DNA of 64,000 nt from Zerene cesonia. Taxonomy: Eukaryota; Arthropoda; Insecta; Lepidoptera; Pieridae. This document shows, in pieces, positions 1 to 12,100 of this stretch. The notes beneath the pieces are model-generated. The model had not been told where the DNA came from. It saw only the letters and a program-made list of their open reading frames with translations, and did not search any database. The stretch is taken from positions 10,844,002-10,908,001 of the forward strand of contig NC_052102.1 of NCBI RefSeq assembly GCF_012273895.1. Direction: 5' to 3'. Position 1 is the first letter of the stretch; the number at the start of each line of letters is the position of its first letter. The position numbers and the translations under genes are program-made.

Positions 1-121
1 CCTGCGTGCAGCGCGCGGCGCGCCCGAAGCAGAAGCACGCGGTGCACCCGGCCGGGTTCGTCTCCGAGAGACCGAACGTGCCGTCCAGGCAGCGGTCGCA
101 CTTCGCGCCCACTACGTTTTC
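1..121 (-). CDS. Laminin alpha exon G (partial): end of LE and start of L4 domain
   Basis: Acceptor CTGCAG|GAAAAC at 122-123; the exon runs off the window. It encodes ENVVGAKCDRCLDGTFGLSE then TNPAGCTACFCFGRAARCTQ. The NPxGCxxCFCFG motif is the usual transition from an LE domain into a laminin IV type A domain, which should continue to the left of the window. Confidence 0.92.
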
Positions 122-3100
122 CTGCAGGGTTCAGAGTAATTGTTTAATAGTTGACAACAAATCTAGGCAATATGTATCAGTCTAAATAACTTTCAAATAC
201 TGACCAATTTTTCAACTTCAAAAAAGGAAAAAGTTTTTGAGTTTGATATCTCATAAATGTAAACGAATTTTTATGATACTTTTTTATTTGAAAGGATATT
301 GGTAAGTACAATACATAATTACATGTTTATACGAAGATATAAATTTACATCAAAATTCTGCATTTTGAGAACATATCATCAGAGACTAAGACGCTGCTAT
401 CGACGTTAAATTTAACTCTATGGTCCAAGAGAACTGATATCTACTTATACTAAGCATAATAATACACACCTTACACGGGCACTTGCCGGTATCATCACAC
501 TCGCAGACATCAGTGCACCTGGTGCCAGCCACCGAGCACCTGCACGATCTACATCGCGGCCCAAAGAAGCCGCGCTCACAGCGGTCGCACGACAGACCCG
601 TCCAGCCTGGCTTGCATTCACAGGCGCCTGTTACCATATCGCAGATTTCTGCAAACAGCCAATAAGCATGGTTAATAATTTGGCGAACAGAAATGCAAAT
701 TGTATTGATTTAAAAAACAGAAAGTTAAGCTGTAATAATTTTTATAGTGCTATAGCTTAATCATCATAGTCGTTTCAGAAAAGACACAAGAATAACAAAG
801 TCTTATTCGTATACCTCAAACTATTTGTATACCATTTCCACCAAGGGGCTACTGAAAATCAGCGCTGCGCATTACGCGTGGCACATTCTGAGTAGTTACC
901 CTTTTTAGCACCACACAGTACACACACACCCACACATTTGGTTTGTAAAGATTGTATTTGTGGTGCTCAGGTTGTCATTTATAAACTGGAATTCAGCTAT
1001 CTCCCTCACTTTGACACATACCAGAACACTCGCACATATTCTAGAAGATTCTCACCTGATGACGCGCCAGGACCGCACGCGCATGGCTTGCAGCCGAACT
1101 CACGGCCCCAGTAGCCGCGCGCACACTGCGAGCAGGCCGGCCCGCGGCTGCGCCCGGGGCACACGCAGCGCCCCGACACCGGCGAGCACACTTTGCCTTC
1201 CGTGCATGTGGGACACGCTGCAAATATTACATGTTCAAATATTTTATTGAATATTATATAAATGGTGGTGTAACATTTATCGTTTTCCTCCATTTGCCAG
1301 ATAAATTACTACCCTCTTTTAGGAGTTTTAAATTGCTTTCATATTATTATTTCTTTTCTCTCTTTTGTTTTCCTGTGTTGTCACTTGTTTGGAAGTTGGC
1401 AAAATGAATATCAATTCAACCAAATATTGGAAAAAATATACAAATTGATATGGGAATGCATATAATATTAGATCGAATCTGCCTTAAAGTATATTGTTAT
1501 TCAAACAATCTTTTCCTAACATTTCATTTTTCCATTGCAAATACAAAATTTATAACTCAGCTGTAACGTCTTTACATTTGAGTGCAAAATAAACATACGA
1601 GTATCGAAAACAAACTCACGCAAACAGCCCGTAGCGCTGAACCCATAGTACCCGGGCAGGCAGCGGTCACACCGCGCGCCGCCCACGCCCGCTGCGCACG
1701 CGCACAGCCCCGTCACCGGGTCGCACGCGGCGGTGCCCGCGCCGCACTCGCAGCGCCGGCATTCGCCCCTGTCCAGGCCCCAGAAGCCTTCCTGGAATGT
1801 AATTTATATGTACTTGCCTATGACGATTTTATTATTAAAGCAATTGTTTTTATTGCAAAATGAAACCATAGAGATCCTCCATCGATCCATCGATACAATA
1901 TTGTAATCATTGAAATAATGTTTCGTATTGGTTGTGATGGTTCTTAATCATCTCAATAGATGGCGTGGGGTGCCCCTTAGGCACATGAAACCGAAAGGGT
2001 AGAAGAAATTCGATTACTGTGGCAGGATCACGGGTGGCCGAGAGGCTCGGCGTTGCTACGGTTAGGCAAGAAACGCAGGTTCGAATCCTGCCTCGTGAAC
2101 AAATTTTTTCTATTCTTTCAAAATTTCTCATAGAGATCCTTTTTATCGTTTGCTTAGAAGTTCCCTTCGATTTAATGTTTGTTCACATTCTTTTTTAACC
2201 GAAGTTCGTATAGAAGAAGGAAGTTGTTAATTTGACTTTTTTAGTTTTTGTCTCTCGATATAACTTACAGTAAAGATTGTAGTAATTTGGTCACACTTTA
2301 GAATCGAGAGTGGAATCCTGCCCAAGACCGTTTTGTAGAATAATAGTTTATAATAGTTTTATTTTTTGTACTGTTATTGTTGAAAAATAATTTCTATGCA
2401 TTGAATAAAATACACTAGCTTTTGCCGACGGCTTCGCAATGTCTTAAATTCGGAGAAGATGAATAGACGTTAATATACATATAAACCTTTCTCTTGAATC
2501 ATTATATCTATTAAAAAAACCACCGAAATTCGTTGGACAGTTTTAAGATCTAATCATACATAGGGACAGACGCGGGAAGCGACTTTGCTTTATACTATGT
2601 AGTGCCTATGTTGGCAAACGACAAAGAAAGAACCGCGTAAACCATCCGCTTTATCTCCATAACCTAATTTAATGACTGTAACTATTGTCTACGTATCTCG
2701 AGTCACATCTAAATCGAAAGATGTGTCGAAATATGTTTCTAACGCTTTATGCTTTGTCAGTGTTTTTAATTCTGATGTCACCAAGCATAGTTTTTAGTAA
2801 CGTTTTCATTACAATGTTTAGTTGTGATGAAATAAATTATTTTTATATTTGTAACGAAATTGTCACAAGTTTTATTTTATCTAGTTGAAGTCTGTTATAG
2901 AAATAGCTTCATCTTTAACTAGCCGTTGCTCTTACCTTCACCGCGGTGTTCAAAAAATATTTTCATAGTATAAACTTTCACCCCCTATTTTTAGCCTTGG
3001 GGATAGGATTCATCAAACTTCTTTCTCAGCAAATACCTAGATTGTAATGGAATGTCAAATATCAGCTCACTCACGGCAGCAGTTTGGGCTGTGCGTTGAT

Positions 3101-6100
3101 AGATCAGTCTGGCCAACCTTTGCAGTTTGTGGTAAAAAAAATGCGAAAACTAAAGACAGCTGGAGGCATTTTGTACAGTTTAATATTTGTACTTTAGAAA
3201 CTCAAACTCAGTTTGGCCATTTACGACAGATACACACGAGTATATGAAATTAAGATCAATCTTATACGGTTATAATATTAAGATACAGATATAATATTAT
3301 ATCGACATTAATTTCAATAAATCAAAGACACCAGTAAACAGATCAGACAGTTATTAACAAGTAAAATACAGTTTTTGCCAAAAGAATCAAGGCATTATTC
3401 GCTGTAGACTATAATAATACCCGAGTTGTTCCGTATTAGATTCTGTCTTGTGATAAAAGCTTGTTAGTACCATAACTGTCCTTGGCCATGACGTAACATA
3501 CCTTGCTTCTATGGCATGCCAAGACAATAATAGATTTACTTACAATACATTTTATAGTGTAATGCGCAATTTATTCCGCCTTTACTCTAGTTTGGTTTAC
3601 TGTTTTATATTTATTGATTTAGCATGATATTGTTGTAGCGTCCAAGTATTTAGTCTAAAGTTAATTTTTATGAGCACATGTAATTAACTTTTACATAAAT
3701 AATTTACAAATCTAAACAATAGTAATCCAGTTCCTATAAATAAAAGTATTTTTAGTACTTTAGTAGTTACTTTATCAAGGTGTTACCGTGACGTCTCAAT
3801 GCTTTATTAGCGCTGACCGTTGCTAATTTGAAAAATACCACCTTGCCATTGTACTAGTCCTACTAATCCTACTAATATTATAAAGTCAAAATTTTGTAAG
3901 GATGTGTGTGCGTTTGTTGCTCTTTCACGCAAAAACTTCTGAACCGATTGCAATGAAACTTGGTACGTATACAGCTGGATAACTGGAATAAAATATAGGC
4001 AACTTTTTATCCCGATATTCCTACGGGATATAGACTTACGCGGGTGAAACCGCGGGGCGCAGCTAGTCTTTAATAATAAGCTATGTGTAGTTTTAAATCG
4101 TCGCCTGTTACCTCGCAAGTGTCGCACGCCCGTCCGGTGACGTGCGGCCGGCAGCGGCACTGGCCAGTGCGGATATCGCACACGTTGCTCTCCGAGCCCG
4201 ACCGCGAGCAGTTGCAGCCTGGAACAGAGAAGTTTGTGTTATGAATGCTTATTGAAAACTCAGGCGTCTATTTGTAAAACAATGAAGTTACAGGGAGTTG
4301 AAAAATACCTGAATTGCTTCGAGAAAAGGATGGTACAGACGTCCCTAAATGAAATAATACGCTTAAATGAGATTCAATTATTTCTCTCACTTGCTTTTAT
4401 TCAGAGGAACGAGAGAGATATTATTTAATCCTAGTGATCTTAATTAGTATAATAAGATAAATGAAATTACTGTATTGTCACTGATCCCTGTGTACACAGT
4501 ATAGGTGTAAACAGTTTGAATTAAATCTATTTGCCTAAAGTGTGTAGATTTAGATCTAGTCTATAAGTTACTTAACATAAAATCTTAATCTTAAAATCTG
4601 AAGGAAGCATCTTAACATCAACGTTGTCTCGCAACCAAAGGTTGTCTGCAGAATTTAATCTTCTATTATATATTTGTATATCCTACTTCCTACTAGTCCT
4701 ACTAATCCTACTAATATTATAAATGCGAAAGTTTGTAAGGATGTGTGTGTTTGTTGCTCTTTCACGCAAAAACTACTGAACCGATTGCAATGAAATTTGC
4801 TACGTAGATAGCTGCACAACTAGAACAACATATAGGCAACTTTTTATCCCGATATTCCTACGGGATATGGACTTACGCGGGTGAAACCGCGGGGCGCAGC
4901 TAATTTTTTATATAAAAGTATTTGAATAATGTCACACATTTAAAGAATGCTCATCATTACTCTTTATAAATCTTTCACGATTACTATATTGGTAACAAAT
5001 AGAAAGAAAGAAAGAAAGAAAGAAAATATATAAAAAATATACGAAAACCAATGAAAACCAGACCTATCAATGGATAAACCAGCAGCAATCTCAATGTTTG
5101 TACAATGTTCGCTTAACATGAGTGCAATCGCCGTAAATGCAAATACCGCTGGTTACCAAACGGCGGCGGAATGCAGAAATTAATTAAGTATATCAGAGGA
5201 CTGACTTGTACATGCCGTATTACAAGGTTCCTATCTAAAGTTTAGCTTAGGGTTAAACTATGTTCAAGAGATCAGCGATAAGGCATGACTTATTTGATCT
5301 TCGGCACTTTGAAAGCAAATACAAGGCATATGCCTTTTGTAGAGATTTTCATACCTCCGCAAACTGCTTTCTTACTATTGTAACAATAAAATATATTTAG
5401 AACATTCGTTTTCTATTACGCTCTTTTCAATGATAAGGTTTAATTTGTGACGTACAAAACGGTACTTGTACTGTGCTTTGGTATAATTTGCTTTTCTGAA
5501 TTGGAAAATAATCTGATGATGAAGACCACATTATTTTTCATTTCCCTTTATTATCCGAACCTATAGTCATTCGGTAGAGACTCGAGTACGATAAAATGTA
5601 TCTAATTACTGCTATGTTAGAGACGATTGTTGCATCTATTCCTTGGTCACAAGTAATTCTGAAGCGTTGGTTACACCGCTTCGTCTATCGCAATCGCTTC
5701 CTTCGTGATATGGGCCTTTAGGAGCATTATCAGTCTGATGTTCGTACCCCCATTGAAACGGAGATACTGAATACTTGTAATAGCTCATGTTACTGGCTAA
5801 TGTGATAAGATTATCTGTGGATTTGTTAGGCGCAATTTGTAAGGTAAACGGGTAGTCTATTTATCTTATAATTTACATGATTTGCCTTAATATCAAGCAC
5901 ATATTGACATTATCTTTCATCACAACTGCGTTTCATCGCTTTGGCGGTAAAATTATTAATAAGCTAGACGCTCATCTCGGCCCCGCTCGGATATCAAGAT
6001 TCCTGTTTTATTCCAAGTGAGAATTTAATCGGGATAAAGCCTATTATCCAAGTTAATTCATACCCTGTCTGTATACCAAATTTCATCAAAATCCGTTAAG

Positions 6101-9100
6101 TAGTTTCAGCGTGATTGACGGACAAACGTCCAAAGAAATCGACTTTCACATTTATTACATTAGTGAGAGGAGTACTACTTTTAAGCCAATGTGTTATTCC
6201 AGTTGTACAGCTACTTACGTACCAAAATTCATTCCAATCGGTGCAGTAGCTTTTGCGTGAAAGAGAAACAAACATCCACCCATATTTACAAACTTTCGCG
6301 TTAGTAACATTAATAGGATAACATAGCATTAAGATTAAAAACAGAACAATCTAGCCATGGCTGGAAATACCACACGCACTATTAGCTATAACAATGGCTT
6401 CGGGTTCGCTCACAAAACAATAGCATGGCGCATTTGGTTTAAGATTACAGGGTTACGTACCCGCAGCGTAGTGAGTTGTTAGTTTGAGTTCAATATTTAA
6501 CTGTGATACTCAACTGGATTTATTCTAAATCTGGATTTGAGGATTTATTTGTTTTTATCGCTAAAAACTTTCTAAAGCGAGGTTATGAGGTACTATTAAT
6601 CTGCCACGGATTCGGCCGTGGTATATATATATATATATATATATGCCTATATTCAGCGCAGAAAGAATGTAGAATGAATGAAAGATTTTTTTAATATGTT
6701 CAGTGGTTCCTTAGATTCTTGCGTTCCATTAAACAAAGCTTTATATTAACAAATGGATATCCGACTTCAAATTGGAAAGGGATGGAAGGATGGACGAGAG
6801 GAAAAGGAAAGATCCGGGATGGGTAAGGAACAGGATATTACAAACAAACTAGCTTCTTAATCGCCCGGGAGCGGGAACTATTCGAGGAAAACCTTGTTTA
6901 TCTTCCTTTGACGAAGCGAGCGAAGCCACTAGCGGGAAGCTAGTAATATATAAAACTACACGTTCTTATCCTCCCACAGATTCTAAAGAAATCCTTTGTT
7001 TCTCTTTATTTATTCTGTGTGAATTTATTCTAAATAAATCCTTCCTACTAAAATAAATGCGAAAGTTTGTAAGGATGTGTGTATGTGTGTTTGTTGCTCT
7101 TTCACGCAAAAACTACAGAACCGATTGCAATGAAATTTGGTACGTTGATAGCTGAATAAGTGGAATAACATATAGGCAAATTTTTATACCGATATTCCTA
7201 CGGGATACGGACTTACGCGGGTGAAACCGCGGGGCGCAGCTAGTTCTAAATAAATGTGTTAGAATCACGTTCACAAAAACCATCAATTAGTCCAATTTGA
7301 AATCCGTTAAATCAAACGTCCCATTACCTCGCAATCCATCAAAGCCATTCATAATACACGACCAAATGTCGGAGCCGTGTCGTGACTTGTAAGATAATTA
7401 CAAGTGTGACGGACAGATGGACGGTTGACCTGGATCTATGAATAAACAGTTACAGATAACATAATATAGGTACGTTTTGTTATTAAGAACTAGTCCGCTA
7501 ATGTGTTTATTAGACTTTACGAACAGTTGCTTGTTAAGTAATATCCTTCCTACTAATATTAAAAATGCGAAAGTTTGTAAGGATGTGTGTGTGTTTGTTG
7601 CTCTTTCACGCAAAAACTACTGAACCGATTGCCATGATATTTGGTACGTAGACAGCTGGACAACTGGAATAACATATAGGAAACTTTTTATCCCGATATT
7701 CCTACGGGATACGGACTTACGCGGGTGAAACCGTGGGGCGCAGCTAGTGGTTATATAAAATAATCAATTTAGGAAACATGGAGTAGAAAAAGAGAAGAAT
7801 AATACTAAAACTGAGACTATGGATGCAGCTTTTTTATTAAAATAATTATTAGAAAATGTTATCAAAGCATTAAAATTACACGTCAACATTGAAACTGTGT
7901 TCTGAAGTTACCTAAGTATTAGGCGATTTGTATTTTTTGATAAAAATAATGTTTTGTATATATATAAATTAAAGACTTTTTAACGGATTTAGACGAGATT
8001 TATTCATTATAATATTATTAACCCGACGTTTCGAACGCTTTCCAGCGAGCGTGGTCACACGAGACTCGGACTATGTATAATACTCGTGTAAAATAAAACA
8101 TAAGAAAATGCTATGTTTTTGTACACATAAGCATAGTAGTATATCTGTGGTATGGATAATGGGAGCTTAAAAATTAGTTAAAGACAAACATTTAGTTATC
8201 GCATAGAGTACCGCAGTGTCAGCGCATATTTATGGTGCTGTCAGCACGTCAACACGAGGTTATAAATCTTGCTGACAAACAAACGTTTATTTAATAAGAA
8301 TTTATACAAATGGACTTTGTTGTTGTAAAATACAGAATCTGTAAAAAGATATTAATTCTATCAGCTCTTATTATGTATTTTACAATAGCTTTAGTGTCTT
8401 TTTACAGATTCTGTGTTTTACAACAACAAAGTCTTATGCATTTGTAGACTAAACGTTCAGTCTATTCTTAATATGAAAAATATTTTGATATTTGTGAAAC
8501 ATTGTATTATATTAATTGATATAAAAAAAAATTAATTGATGTAAAAAATTTCTCGGGTTAATAATTATTATGGGTAATCATGAGAAATTCTGTGTCTAGT
8601 ATAATTTAGCGTTAGCCTCTACATACGTTTATTTTATTTATACCACAAATTATACCAAATCTTTTGGCAATATTATGATAAAGGCTATAACTTCTATAAA
8701 CAAATGAATTTCAGGTACAATTTCGCAATAATGTGAAGTAAATATCATTCGAGTTTAGCTGCATGTTATAAACACGACCTTTCCAAATGGGCTATTTGAA
8801 TAAGTGATAAATTTAGTACTCTATTTGACCACCGCGGTCGTATACTAAGCGAGATATTGATATAAAATTGAAATTGATTTTCCGTTTAACAATATTTATT
8901 GAACTTTGCAATTGCAATTCAGACAAAAATTTTATATGTAAAAAAATGTGTTTTGATTCAATTTCCGTAAAAGTCGGCAGCAGTTGAATTGACTGGTTGG
9001 AGGTTTAACTGACTCTTATTGGTTGGAGGTATTAACAAAAACAGAAAAAGATGAGTTCAATGTAATACATTTATTTACAAGCACGTTTAAAATATTGGCA

Positions 9101-12100
9101 TTATAAAAAACGTGTACGTAATGGTACGCCCGATAGAAGTGATGACTTCAACCAAAGTTTGGTTGCCAAACTAACTGCTTTCGAGAAGAGGGGAAATCAG
9201 AGACTAGCGCCGCAACGCGTTTCGTTACGAAGCGAGGGAGGGAGGGCTCCCATAAGAAGTTATATTCAAAAATCGTGTATTTCACATTCATTTTAGTGAT
9301 TGATTTTTTAATCATTAAGGTGAACGACAATCCCTTCAAATTTTCATCAATCCAACTGACTTAAAGAGTTTCTCAACTAGAATGTATTGTTTTCGGTTTA
9401 TTAAATCAGAGTTTTCGACTGCATGAACCGATTTTGATGATTTTTCTTATTAAATCTGATGCGTTCCATTTGGTTATATTTGAAATACAAATTTGGTTTC
9501 AATCTGACAAGTTGCAGGCAGTGTTGTATTTAAAATAAGTCTCATTAACAGAGTCCGTTAGAAATCCATCCTAAGACATTTCAGTGTAACTTACGAAGGA
9601 CCCACTGTTACTGAACAAAAAATTTACGTTTTTCAAATAATATTACAATATATTTATAGATTTATGAGCAAATTATAAATAAAAATCAGGATAAGCTAAG
9701 ATGTGAATCATATGTCATTTAAACAATATAACATTACCGTACAAGGGTTTCAGCTCCACTTTCCCAATGATCAAGTCACACAAGGACACTTTTGTTTCTC
9801 ACGATCTATGGACTCTATGATCTAGATCTATGACTAATATGAAACAATGAATAGATTTTCTAACAAACGATTTCCATTATATTGTATGTAAGGTTCTATT
9901 GGCGATGAATCGTTGAAAATATATAAATATAAATGAAATGAATCGCCAAATGTCTTGCTAAGCGTTATACTCGAGAACGGCTCGACCAATTTGACAATTT
10001 TATTTTTGTTAAGGCATAAGGTAGGTTCTTATGGAAACAAAACTTTCCTCAGTGGAGCCGGGGCGGACCGCTAGTAAATGACATAAATATGTTAAAATTC
10101 CGCTATCACTGTCTTACAACTTTTAAATTCAAAAATAAATATAATATATAGAGGCACAACTCCAGATATAAACGGGGGCTAAATGACAACAATTCTTTAA
10201 CAAGAATAAAAAAGATACGCCAATCGTTTCAGCAAAAACCCACGAAGTTAGGGAATAAAAATTAAAAAAAACACGGTCGAAGAACCTGTTTCCATTTTGA
10301 GAACCTCGGTATAAAATATTAAAAATAAAATCTTTTAAAAATGATTACAAACATAACATTTCCATGGGTTCAGACGATCCATGTATACATTGTAGTAACA
10401 TGATCTAACAAAGTCTAGAATGTTCAATCAATCAAATCAAATAACTCGGGTGACATAAAACTGCACCACACAATAGTTTTTTCAAAATTGGGGATCGAAG
10501 CTACTCTCTCCGGCCGCTAATAATCATGGCCACGTGCTTCGTGCATTTTGTTTTTAAAAATAAATATTTGAATTTAGAACTCTCAGCATTCAAATCCATT
10601 GTATTTACTCTTGTATGAAATGTTGGATATGAAACAACTCGTACAAACAAAACAATGCTACAAATATAACAAGTTGTAAATTCGAACTGGACTGTTTACA
10701 CGGACGAATGGTAATCATCACATCTGTGGTTAGCTACCGCGTTTGATGTGATAGGGTTGGAGCGGATGATTTTTTTGAAATATTATAATGTATGCGATAT
10801 TCAATTAAGCGTCTCAATGTTAGATACATTGAGACGCTGTTTCTTTGGAAATCTGTATCTAATGTGTAATTTTATTAGCTTCTTATAAATCAGGGAAGCA
10901 GTAGGCAAGTACGGGAAGTTACTTGAAGATTTGAGAACTTAATATTTGGTTTTATTATCAGAATATTTACAAAATGAACATTTATTTGTAAACAGTCCGT
11001 GCAATGAAACAATTATCTAACACAGCTGTTGGCAGCCCTGATTCCTCAAACGCTTGATGTAACCACCGCCCTAGTTAGCGCTCACCAGTCTATACGAATT
11101 AATAATACACGAACCAAACGTGGTTTTGCAACGCTTTGTATCGTGTTTTTGTTTGATTTATAGTGGAGGCAGGAAGGAACAGAGCTTTCGAATTGTTAGT
11201 AAGCTGTATACTAACAATTCGAAAGCTCGAATTGTTAGTATAATGTATACTAATAATTCAAAAGCTCTGTCACACTGGTGTGACAGGATTTCATCACGAG
11301 CAAGAATTTTAATAACACCCATAATTCTTATATGTCTTGCAGTCTACCTTTTAGCTTAATGTCTCTTTAAGTTTAAATAGCTTTGAGCTACGCACTATAG
11401 CCTTTTATAAATTGACCAATAGTTTATCTAGTCAGATGGAACATTTAATGTCTACGCCAATATGTTTTATGCGGAATTGTTATGTGTTATTATGTAATAC
11501 CTATTGATTTTTTACAGCTATTCTTGCAATCATTACTCAATGAGGATTCAAATACGCTATGGAAATTATACTGCTGAGTATAAAAAGGAGACAGGGAAAA
11601 TTAATTAAACTAACGTAATACCAATTGGTAACAAAGTAGCGCCTTCAAATTCAAATTAAGAGGTAACAACAAAAGTAAGTCGAATTAATAACCCCCTCCT
11701 TTCTTGAAGTCGGTTTAAAAAGAAATATATCAATTAAAAATAAATAGTAAAGAAACCTATGCATGAGTAAAGTTAGTATATGGTGTACAATGTTCGTTCG
11801 TTAACGCCTATTTAATCTGTGACAGATTATACATGCAGCTACATTTAAATCTGCTTTTTTTTTAATTTTTATCATAAATTTAAATAGCTACAATGTACAA
11901 TGTAGTGTAAAAATATCCGTGTATACTTTACTAAATTAATAATGATATGATATAAGTTTATACATAAAATGTAAATTAATATAAATATATAATACCACTT
12001 AAATGAACAAAATATCCAACATGGCTCCAATAGAGCAAATACTCCAGAATTAAGCCTTTAACATCCAATCTAGTATCTCTTTAATCTATACTTGATTTAT

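Noticed and set aside
1041..1223. Arginine/alanine-rich minus frame overlapping exon E, and plus-strand frames at 960-1250, 1582-1863 and 483-665
   Set aside because: Shadows of GC-rich laminin exons; only the cysteine-rich frame has LE spacing and matching splice phases.
2028..2098. Functional tRNA gene
   Set aside because: Non-canonical anticodon loop, dispersed copies with target-site duplications, and fixed non-tRNA flanks; it is part of a repeat.
3807..4181. 124-codon minus-strand open frame
   Set aside because: It mixes exon C in the wrong frame with an H1 Helitron.
4681..4718. CRISPR-like or satellite array of TCCTAC units
   Set aside because: Only about four short units, always at the head of a Helitron; there are no spacers, and the genome is eukaryotic.
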